Positions 1-9,260 of a stretch of DNA of 64,000 bases are shown here, in pieces. The translations under genes were made by a program, and so were the position numbers. The notes beneath the pieces are model-generated. The model did not search any database. It was given only the letters and a program-made list of their open reading frames with translations, and was not told the origin of the DNA. Origin of the DNA: Yonghaparkia sp. Root332 (GTDB lineage: Bacteria > Actinomycetota > Actinomycetes > Actinomycetales > Microbacteriaceae); NCBI RefSeq assembly GCF_001425665.1, contig NZ_LMCX01000002.1, positions 744,001 to 808,000 on the forward strand, read 5' to 3'. The stretch's first letter is position 1, and every line of letters starts with the position of its first letter.

Positions 1-2719
<2,719 letters not shown>

Positions 2720-2727
<8 letters not shown>

Positions 2728-4177
2728 CCACCGCGGCTTCATCAACGTCCCCGAGCGCGAGCTCCCGCCCCGTCGACCGGTGCCGATCCGTCTCATGGAC
2801 TGGAAGGAGGTGTATGAGGCCGGCGACTCCGCCGTCCTCAAGCGCCAGGCCGGCCGGTGCATGGACTGCGGCATCCCGTTCTGCCACCAGGGCTGCCCGC
2901 TCGGCAACCTCATCCCCGAGTGGAACGACCTCACGTGGCGCGGCGAGGGCCGTCAGGCCATCGAGCGCCTCCACGCGACGAACAACTTCCCGGAGTTCAC
3001 CGGCAAGCTGTGCCCCGCCCCGTGCGAGGCCTCGTGCGTGCTCGGCATCAACCAGCCGCCCGTCACGATCAAGCAGGTCGAGGCGTCGATCATCGAGCAG
3101 GCCTGGCAGAACGGGTGGGTCCAGCCCGTCCCGCCCGAGCGGCTCACCGGCAAGACCGTCGCCGTGGTCGGCTCCGGCCCGGCCGGCCTCGCCGCGGCGC
3201 AGCAGCTCACCCGCGCCGGTCACACCGTCGCCGTCTTCGAGAAGGATGACCGGATCGGCGGCCTGCTCCGGTACGGCATCCCCGATTTCAAGATGGAGAA
3301 GCGTCACCTCGATGCCCGCCTGACGCAGATGCAGGCCGAGGGCACGCGATTCCGCGCCGGCGTCGAGATCGGCCGCGACATCAGCTGGAGCGATCTGCGC
3401 TCGCGCTACGACGCCGTCATCGTCGCCACCGGCGCGCCCGTTCCGCGCGATCTGCCGATCCCCGGCCGCGACGCGCTCGGCGTGCACTTCGCGATGGAGT
3501 ACCTCGCGCAGTCCAACCGCGTGCAGGCCGGCGACCGCGTTCCCGAGCAGATCACGGCCGAGGGGAAGCACGTCGTCGTCCTCGGCGGCGGCGACACGGG
3601 CGCCGACTGCATCGGCACCGCGCACCGCCAGGGCGCCCTCTCGGTCACCAACCTCGCCATCGGCGTCCAGCCGCCCGCCGAGCGCCCCGCGAACCAGCCC
3701 TGGCCGCTGCAGCCGACGCTCTTCGAGGTGCAGAGCGCCCACGAGGAGGGCGGCGAGCGCATGTACCTCGCCTCGACCGTGGAGTTCCTCACCAACGGCG
3801 CGGGCGAGGTGCGCGCGCTGCGCGTCGCCGAGACCGAGTACGTCGACGGCCGGCGCATCCCGAAGGCCGGAACCGAGCGCGAGATCCCCGCCGACCTCGT
3901 GCTGCTCGCCCTCGGCTTCACAGGCGTGGAGCGCGCGACGCTCGACGAGCAGCTCGCCCTCCCGATCGACGACCGCGGCACCGTCGCGCGCGCTGCCGAC
4001 TACACGACCAGCGAGTCGGGCGTGTTCGTCGCGGGGGACGCCGGCCGCGGCGCCTCGCTCATCGTCTGGGCGATCGCGGAGGGGCGCGCCGTCGCCGCCG
4101 AGGTCGACCGATTCCTGGAGGGACGCACCGACCTCCCGGCACCCGTCAGGGCCACCGATCGCGCCCTGGCCGTCTGA
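2720..4177 (+). CDS. gltD: Glutamate synthase small subunit
   Basis: NADPH-oxidising, FAD- and 4Fe-4S-containing small subunit of glutamate synthase, which feeds electrons to GltB. It is 485 aa, the usual length. The N-terminal cysteine-rich region ([14 protein letters not shown], then CPAPCEASC) supplies the 4Fe-4S ligands. An FAD dinucleotide fold follows at [10 protein letters not shown], and an NADPH fold at GGGDTGADC. The GTG start at 2720 lies inside the end of gltB; the reading continues VADHRGF, matching the usual N-terminus shortly before the conserved cysteine domain. A short GC-rich hairpin follows the stop. Confidence 0.98.
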
Positions 4178-4182
4178 GACGA

Positions 4183-4198
4183 CCGCCCCTCGGGGCGG
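4183..4198 (+). terminator. Short hairpin after gltD
   Basis: CCGCCCC at 4183-4189 pairs with GGGGCGG at 4192-4198 around a very tight loop; opening the last pair gives a 6-bp stem with a 4-base loop. There is no U-tract, as is usual for high-GC actinobacterial terminators. It could be a weak terminator or an mRNA 3' stabiliser between gltD and pyk. Confidence 0.45.
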
Positions 4199-4200
4199 CA

Positions 4201-4223
4201 GCACCACCTCTACCACCACCCCA
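4201..4223 (+). promoter_or_regulatory. CCACC-rich leader of pyk
   Basis: The 23 bases just upstream of the pyk ribosome site contain no G after the first base and are built from CACC/CCACC units (CACCACCTC then CCACCACCCC). A very similar run precedes gap at 26437-26489. It could be an unstructured leader, a Rho-loading (C-rich, G-poor) segment or a protein-binding site; the sequence alone does not decide. Confidence 0.35.
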
Positions 4224-4237
4224 CGAATAAGGAAGTT

Positions 4238-5695
4238 ATGAGACGAGCAAAGATCGTCGCGACCCTCGGGCCGGCGACCTCGAGCTACGAGAACATCCGA
4301 GCCATCATCGAGGCGGGCGTCGACGTCGCCCGCATGAACCTCAGCCACGGAAGCTACGCCGTGCACGAGGAGGTCTACCGCAACGTCCGGCAGGCGGCCC
4401 AGGACTCCGCCCGCCCCGTCGCGGTCCTCGTCGACCTGCAGGGCCCGAAGATCCGTCTCGGCAAGTTCGAGAACGGCCCTCACGAGCTCGCCGAGGGCGA
4501 CGTCTTCACGATCACGACCGAAGACGTGCTCGGCACGAAGGAGCTCGTCGGCACGACGTTCAAGGGCCTGCCCGGCGACGTCAAGCCCGGCGACTTCCTG
4601 CTCATCGACGACGGCAAGGTCAAGGTGAAGGTGCTCGACACCGACGGCGTGCGCGTGCGCACCGAGGTCGTCGTGGCGGGCCCCGTCTCCAACAACAAGG
4701 GCATCAACCTCCCCGGCGTCGCGGTCAACGTGCCCGCGCTGTCGGAGAAGGACGAGGACGACCTGCGCTGGGGCCTCAAGCTCGGCGCCGACTACATCGC
4801 CCTCTCGTTCGTCCGCAACGCCTCGGACGTCGTGCGCGTGCACGAGATCATGGCCGAGGAGGGGCGCACCATCCCCGTCATCGCGAAGATCGAGAAGCCC
4901 CAGGCGGTGGATGCCCTCGAGGAGATCGTCGACGCGTTCGACGGCATCATGGTGGCCCGAGGCGACCTCGGCGTCGAGCTGCCCCTCGAGGCCGTGCCGA
5001 TCGTGCAGAAGCGCGCCGTCGAGCTCGCGCGCCGGATGGCCAAGCCCGTCATCGTCGCGACGCAGATGCTCGAGTCGATGATCTCGAGCCCCATCCCGAC
5101 GCGCGCGGAGACCTCCGACGTCGCGAACGCCGTCCTCGACGGCGCCGACGCCGTCATGCTCTCGGGCGAGACGAGCGTGGGGGAGTTCCCGGTCATCACC
5201 GTGTCGACCATGGCCCGCATCGTCGAGTCGACCGAGGAGCACGGTCTCGAGCGCATCCCGCCGCTCGGCACCAAGCCGCGCACGCAGGGCGGCGCCATCA
5301 CGCTCGCCGCCGCCGAGGTCGCGGACTTCGTCGACGCGAAGTATGTGTGCGTGTTCACCGAGTCCGGCGACTCGGCCCGACGCATGTCGCGGCTGCGGTT
5401 CCGCATCCCGATGAAGGCGTTCACGCCGGATGCCGCGATCCAGCGCCGCATGGCGCTCACGTGGGGCATCCAGTCGTTCCTCGTGGAGCGCGTGACGCAC
5501 ACCGACGCGATGTACCACCAGGTCGACGTCGCGCTGCTCGACGCGGGTCTCGCCGAGATCGGCGACAAGGTCGTCGTGATCTCCGGGTCCCCTCCCGGCA
5601 TCCCGGGCTCCACGAACGACATCCGCGTGCACACGATCGGCGACGCGATCCACGCCAAGGCCCCGGTCTGGGAGAGCGGCGACCACGCCGACTGA
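4238..5695 (+). CDS. pyk: Pyruvate kinase
   Basis: Last enzyme of glycolysis: phosphoenolpyruvate plus ADP gives pyruvate plus ATP in the cytoplasm. The 485-aa protein has the full two-lobe barrel: N-terminal RRAKIVATLGPAT, substrate-binding NLSHGSY, the catalytic lysine segment AKIEKPQ, and the metal-binding MVARGDLGVELP. It ends after the normal C-terminal regulatory domain and has no extra PEP-utilising domain. The ATG at 4238 follows AAGGAAG at a good distance. It sits in its own unit, 60 bases after gltD and before a strong terminator. The leader is unusually CCACC-rich, like that of gap. Confidence 0.98.
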   Translation: MRRAKIVATLGPATSSYENIRAIIEAGVDVARMNLSHGSYAVHEEVYRNVRQAAQDSARPVAVLVDLQGPKIRLGKFENGPHELAEGDVFTITTEDVLGTKELVGTTFKGLPGDVKPGDFLLIDDGKVKVKVLDTDGVRVRTEVVVAGPVSNNKGINLPGVAVNVPALSEKDEDDLRWGLKLGADYIALSFVRNASDVVRVHEIMAEEGRTIPVIAKIEKPQAVDALEEIVDAFDGIMVARGDLGVELPLEAVPIVQKRAVELARRMAKPVIVATQMLESMISSPIPTRAETSDVANAVLDGADAVMLSGETSVGEFPVITVSTMARIVESTEEHGLERIPPLGTKPRTQGGAITLAAAEVADFVDAKYVCVFTESGDSARRMSRLRFRIPMKAFTPDAAIQRRMALTWGIQSFLVERVTHTDAMYHQVDVALLDAGLAEIGDKVVVISGSPPGIPGSTNDIRVHTIGDAIHAKAPVWESGDHAD

Positions 5696-5717
5696 TCCCT
5701 CTTCGTCCGCGGACCAT

Positions 5718-5751
5718 GAACGGGGTGCGACCTGATGGTCGCACCCCGTTC
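5718..5751 (+). terminator. Strong bidirectional hairpin after pyk
   Basis: A perfect 15-bp stem (GAACGGGGTGCGACC at 5718-5732 with its complement at 5737-5751) closes a TGAT loop. It lies between the convergent pyk and the membrane-protein gene and should serve both. Confidence 0.9.
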
Positions 5752-5796
5752 GCGCATCCGCTGCCGGAGGTCACGGTCGCCGCGGCGACCACCCCG

Positions 5797-6597
5797 CTAG
5801 CGGCGAGTGAGGCCGAGGCCCGCGCGGTCGACGCGCCGGTGGAAGCGCATGCCGGCGAGACCGCCGAGCACCGCGCCGCCGAGGCTGACGAGCGCCACGA
5901 CGACAGCCGTGATGATGCCGATCGTGGTGAGCTCACCCTCGCCGATGGGCAGGCGCGGGAACCCGTTGACGTTCGCGAGGATGTTGAACTCGGCGCCTCC
6001 GATCGCGCCGATGATCGCGACGACGATCGCGATCACGAGGGCCCACAGCCACACGGCGAGGCCCTGCTTCGCGCCATCGAGGCGCGCCATGCGCCCGGCG
6101 ACGTAGCCGCCGGCGTAGTAGGCGATGAAGATCACGAGCGCGAGCAGCACGGCGCCGATGATGCCGACGGTGTCGGTGCCCTGCGCCGCGCCCTCGACGG
6201 CCTCCTCCGCGGTCGTGTCGGTCGCGAGACCGAGCGCCGTTCCGGTCCCGGCGACGAGCGCCGTGAGCAGCACGCCGGTGCCGACGGCGGCGAGCCAGCC
6301 GAAGAACGCCGAGCCCCACTTGATGCCGCCGAACTCCTCCTTCTCGCGCGCGATCATCTCTCGCTGCACGAGACGGGGGTCCTCGACGTGGTCGGGGGCG
6401 CCGTGGCGGCCGGTGTCGGCGACGACGGGAGCCGCCTCGCGGCGGTCGTCGACTCCGTCGTGGTCGCGGTCGATCCGGTCCCGGTGGAGCGCCTCGGTGC
6501 GGTCGTCCCGCCCGTCGAGATCCCGGTCGATGCGGGGGTCGTCGTGCGTGGTCTCTCGGGGGCCGTCGATGCGGTCCCGGTCGTTGGCTGACGTCAT
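5797..6597 (-). CDS. Four-TM membrane protein with acidic DxDxDGxxD repeats
   Basis: Uncharacterised integral membrane protein, 266 aa. The first ~60 residues are rich in Asp and Arg and hold two near-identical units 19 residues apart: RIDRDLDGRDDR (22-33) and RIDRDHDGVDDR (41-52). Both contain DxDxDGxxD, the pattern of EF-hand or thrombospondin-3 type calcium loops. About four hydrophobic segments follow (starting at WGSAFFGWLAAVGTG, VGIIGAVLLALVIF, AVWLWALVIAIVVA and IGIITAVVVALVSL). The ATG at 6597 is set by a strong AAGGAGG seven bases upstream; longer open frame upstream is spurious. It is convergent with pyk. Whether it binds calcium is inference from the motif only. Confidence 0.85.
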   Translation of the reverse strand: MTSANDRDRIDGPRETTHDDPRIDRDLDGRDDRTEALHRDRIDRDHDGVDDRREAAPVVADTGRHGAPDHVEDPRLVQREMIAREKEEFGGIKWGSAFFGWLAAVGTGVLLTALVAGTGTALGLATDTTAEEAVEGAAQGTDTVGIIGAVLLALVIFIAYYAGGYVAGRMARLDGAKQGLAVWLWALVIAIVVAIIGAIGGAEFNILANVNGFPRLPIGEGELTTIGIITAVVVALVSLGGAVLGGLAGMRFHRRVDRAGLGLTRR

Positions 6598-6804
6598 GGT
6601 GGACCTCCTTCTTGTCTCCAGCCAAGAGCATCCGAAGCGATGCCGCACCGGGGTTGATTTCCCAGGAGACCATCGGAACGCATCCACGGTGCGGTCAGAC
6701 TCCGTGCCGGCACGCGCGCGACGACGGGGCAGGGTCGCTGTCACCGCGATCCCGCGCAGTCGCCGCCGGGGGAGGCGGCCCGGCTCGAAGTCGGCGGTCG
6801 CTCG

Positions 6805-6810
6805 TAGGGT
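6805..6810 (+). promoter_or_regulatory. -10 box TAGGGT, leaderless AAA ATPase start
   Basis: TAGGGT lies six bases before the ATG at 6817, and there is no separate ribosome site. This spacing puts the transcript start at or next to the start codon, the usual leaderless actinobacterial layout. Confidence 0.6.
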
Positions 6811-6816
6811 GGGGGC

Positions 6817-7929
6817 ATGCTGCGTGTCTTCGCCGTCGAGCAGTACCGCTCCCTGCGGAGCCTGGCCATCGAGCTCTCGCCGCTGACGGTGGTGACGGGC
6901 CCGAACGGCAGCGGGAAGTCGAACGTCTACCGGGCGCTGCGGCTGGTGTCCGAGATCGTCCGAGCGGGCGCGCTGACCTCTCTGGCCGCCGAGGGAGGCT
7001 TCCGCAGCGCGCTCCATGCGGGCTCGCGCGGAGCAGCACCCGTCTCGATGCGACTCGGGTTCGCCGCCGACGAGCTGTCCTACGCGATCGACCTGGGGCT
7101 GCCGCAACCGGGGGTGAGCCCGTTCCCTCTGGACCCGGAGGTGAAGACGGAGGCGGTGTGGTCGGGGCCGACCCTGCGTCCGTCGACGATCGCCGCCGAT
7201 CGTCGGTCGCTCCGGGTCCGTGTGCGCGACGACGACGGCCACCTCGCGGTCGCCCCGTGGTCGGTGAGCGCGACGGAATCGATGCTGGCCACTCTCGCCG
7301 ACCCGCAGGCCGCGCCGGAGCTGTTCGCGCTCCGCGAGCGCGCGCGGGGGTGGCGGTTCTACGACGCTCTGCGCACCGACCCGGACGCGCCCGCTCGTCG
7401 TCCGGGACCAGCGACCTTCACTCCCGTCCTCTCCGGCGACGGCGGCACTCTCCCCGGTGCGCTGGCGACGCTGATGCGGGTCGGTGATGCCGATGCTCTG
7501 CAGTCGGCGCTGGCCTCCGCCTTCGACGGCGCTCAGGCCGTCGTCGAGGAGGACGACCGCGGCATCGCGCGCGTGGGGCTGCGGCAGGCGGGTGCGCCGC
7601 GCTGGTTCGAGGCATCCGAGCTCAGCGACGGGATGCTGCGCTTCCTCCTGCTGTCGACCGCGCTCCTGTCGCCGCGCCCGCCCGGGCTGATGGTGCTCAA
7701 CGAGCCGGAGGCGAGTCTGCATCCGAGTCTGCTGCCCGCCCTCGGTTCGCTCATCGAGCGGGCCGCGCGCTCGACGCAGGTCGTCGTCGTCTCGCACGCC
7801 GAGCCCCTCGTCCGCTCGCTCGCTCCGTCCGCAGGCCTGGTCGAGCTCGAGCGCCATGGGCTCGCCACCGCCGTGCGCGGGGTGCTGCCGCTCGAGGGCG
7901 CGGCCTGGTCGTGGCCGACGCGCGGGTGA
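6817..7929 (+). CDS. AAA family ATPase, OLD/RecF-like, orphan
   Basis: Predicted cytoplasmic ATPase of the AAA_21/OLD-like type, 370 aa. Seen: Walker A GPNGSGKSN near residue 28, a signature-like ELSDGMLRF, Walker B LMVLNEPEASLHP, then a His-containing switch VVVSHAEPLV. The N-terminus starts directly with the RecF-like strand FAVEQYRSLRSLAIEL. There is no fused TOPRIM nuclease and no partner gene next door, so this is not a complete OLD or Gabija-type defence pair. Related proteins are usually annotated only as ATP-binding proteins. It lies convergent with tRNA-Leu, 17 bases from the tRNA 3' end. Base composition matches its neighbours. Confidence 0.85.
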   Translation: MLRVFAVEQYRSLRSLAIELSPLTVVTGPNGSGKSNVYRALRLVSEIVRAGALTSLAAEGGFRSALHAGSRGAAPVSMRLGFAADELSYAIDLGLPQPGVSPFPLDPEVKTEAVWSGPTLRPSTIAADRRSLRVRVRDDDGHLAVAPWSVSATESMLATLADPQAAPELFALRERARGWRFYDALRTDPDAPARRPGPATFTPVLSGDGGTLPGALATLMRVGDADALQSALASAFDGAQAVVEEDDRGIARVGLRQAGAPRWFEASELSDGMLRFLLLSTALLSPRPPGLMVLNEPEASLHPSLLPALGSLIERAARSTQVVVVSHAEPLVRSLAPSAGLVELERHGLATAVRGVLPLEGAAWSWPTRG

Positions 7930-7946
7930 GAGCGCGATCCGGACCG

Positions 7947-8029
7947 TACCGGCTGTGGGGCTCGAACCCACACGTCCTCTCGGACAGCGCATTTTGAGTG
8001 CGCCGCGTCTGCCATTCCGCCAAGCCGGC
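7947..8029 (-). tRNA. tRNA-Leu (anticodon CAA)
   Basis: A full class II cloverleaf is readable on the minus strand. The acceptor GCCGGCT pairs with AGCCGGT (first pair G-U), followed by discriminator A; CCA is not encoded. The D-arm GCGGAATGGCAGACGC, anticodon stem GCGCA/TGCGC with loop CTCAAAA, a long variable arm (TGTCCGAGAGGACG) and the T-arm TGGGTTCGAGCCCCA follow. CAA reads the UUG leucine codon. About 83 bases long. Confidence 0.95.
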
Positions 8030-8062
8030 GCGGGCCCAGGGCCCGACGGCTCGACCATACCG

Positions 8063-8068
8063 TAGGCT
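8063..8068 (+). promoter_or_regulatory. -10 box TAGGCT, leaderless pdtaR start
   Basis: TAGGCT ends seven bases before the GTG at 8076, giving an essentially leaderless message. It supports 8076 over the longer open frame that runs back into tRNA-Leu. Confidence 0.65.
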
Positions 8069-8075
8069 CATTTCC

Positions 8076-8711
8076 GTGAGTGACCAGGAACAGAGCACCG
8101 TCGCCCCCCGCCGTGTCATCGTCGCCGAGGACGAGTCGCTGATCCGCATGGACATCGTGGAGATCCTCCGCGACAACGGCTTCGACGTCGTGGGGGAGGC
8201 CGGAGATGGCGAGACCGCCGTCGCGCTCGCGACCGAGCTGCGCCCCGACCTCGTCGTCATGGACATCCGCATGCCGCAGATGGACGGTATCGAGGCCGCC
8301 AAGCGCCTGAGCGAGAACCACATCGCGCCCGTCGTCCTGCTGACCGCGTTCTCGCAGAAGGAGCTCGTCGAGCAGGCGAGCGAGGCCGGCGCTCTCGCCT
8401 ACGTCGTGAAGCCCTTCACCCCGAACGACCTGCTTCCCGCGATCGAGATCGCGCTGAGCCGGTACCAGCAGATCCTCACCCTCGAGACCGAGGTCGCCGA
8501 CCTCGTCGAGCGCTTCGAGACCCGCAAGCTCGTCGACCGCGCGAAGGGCCTGCTCAACGAGCGCATGGGCCTGACCGAGCCCGAGGCCTTCCGCTGGATC
8601 CAGAAGGCGTCGATGGATCGCCGCACGACGATGCACGCGGTCGCGCAGGCCGTCATCGAGCAGCTGTCGCCGAAGAAGGATGCGCCCAAGAAGGCCCCTG
8701 CCGACGACTGA
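8076..8711 (+). CDS. pdtaR: ANTAR-domain response regulator, PdtaR-like
   Basis: Two-component response regulator acting on RNA, 211 aa. The N-terminal receiver domain has the acidic pair (VIVAEDE), the phospho-acceptor Asp in DLVVMDIRMPQMDG, Thr in LLTAFS and Lys in YVVKPF. A coiled linker leads to a C-terminal ANTAR domain (KLVDRAKGLLNERMGLTEPEAF region), which in this family binds paired-hexaloop terminators in mRNA. The Mycobacterium PdtaR (Rv1626) sits in the same neighbourhood upstream of polA and rpsA, which supports orthology. No cognate PdtaS kinase is in the window. The start at 8076 is chosen from the leaderless promoter; translation reads SDQEQST. Confidence 0.93.
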   Translation: MSDQEQSTVAPRRVIVAEDESLIRMDIVEILRDNGFDVVGEAGDGETAVALATELRPDLVVMDIRMPQMDGIEAAKRLSENHIAPVVLLTAFSQKELVEQASEAGALAYVVKPFTPNDLLPAIEIALSRYQQILTLETEVADLVERFETRKLVDRAKGLLNERMGLTEPEAFRWIQKASMDRRTTMHAVAQAVIEQLSPKKDAPKKAPADD

Positions 8712-8755
8712 TCGGCGGCCGGCCGCCCCGCGGTCGAACCGGTGCGCCCGCGCGC

Positions 8756-9181
8756 TCAGCGGTCGCGCAGCATGTTCGTCATGCGCACCGTGGAGAGCCG
8801 TCGGCCCTCCTCGTCGCGGATGACGATCTCGTGCGTCGCGAGGGTGCGCCCGAGCGAGAGCGCGGTGCACGTGCCCTCGACCCAGCCAGAGGTGGTCGAG
8901 CGCGAGTGGGTCGCGTTGATCTCGATGCCGACGGCGTAGCGCCCGGGCCCGGCGTGGATCGCCGATGAGATCGAGCCGAGGCTCTCGCCGAGCACGACGT
9001 GCGCGCCGCCGTGCAGCAGACCGATGACCTGCGTGTTGCCCTCGACGGGCATCCGCGCCACCGATCGCTCGGCGCCCAGCTCGACGAACTCGATGCCCAT
9101 CTTGCGGGTGAGCGCTCCTCCACCCGAGGCGATGAGGCGGTCGTAGAGCTCCGGGTCGAGATCGGCGGGGAACAGCGTCAT
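8756..9181 (-). CDS. Hotdog-fold thioesterase
   Basis: PaaI/EntH-type acyl-CoA thioesterase, 141 aa, the normal size for one hotdog domain. The characteristic helix region GLLHGGAHVVLGESLGS carries the conserved HGG, followed by strands ending INATHSRSTTSG. The substrate cannot be read from sequence; relatives hydrolyse aryl or short acyl-CoA esters. It is convergent with pdtaR and divergent from polA. Orthologues commonly sit beside polA in actinobacteria, so the position is likely ancestral, but a functional link to replication is not implied. Confidence 0.85.
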   Translation of the reverse strand: MTLFPADLDPELYDRLIASGGGALTRKMGIEFVELGAERSVARMPVEGNTQVIGLLHGGAHVVLGESLGSISSAIHAGPGRYAVGIEINATHSRSTTSGWVEGTCTALSLGRTLATHEIVIRDEEGRRLSTVRMTNMLRDR

Positions 9182-9248
9182 CGAGGTCCTTCGAAGAGGT
9201 CGCGGAGAGCGGCTCCCGGCCCCCTCCTGAGGTGTCGGAGCGCCCCGT

Positions 9249-9254
9249 TAGGCT
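9249..9254 (+). promoter_or_regulatory. -10 box TAGGCT, leaderless polA start
   Basis: TAGGCT is followed by six bases and the polA GTG at 9261. No Shine-Dalgarno sequence is present, so initiation is probably leaderless. Confidence 0.65.
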
Positions 9255-9260
9255 GGCCCC

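Noticed and set aside
6779-6790. Partial match to the tRNA-Leu 3' end (GGCTCGAA) as an att repeat
   Set aside because: Only eight bases match, not at the acceptor end; too short to support integration.
8714-8727. Palindrome GGCGGCCGGCCGCC between pdtaR and the thioesterase as a terminator
   Set aside because: The stem is only about five base pairs once a loop is allowed, and such GC palindromes are common at this base composition.
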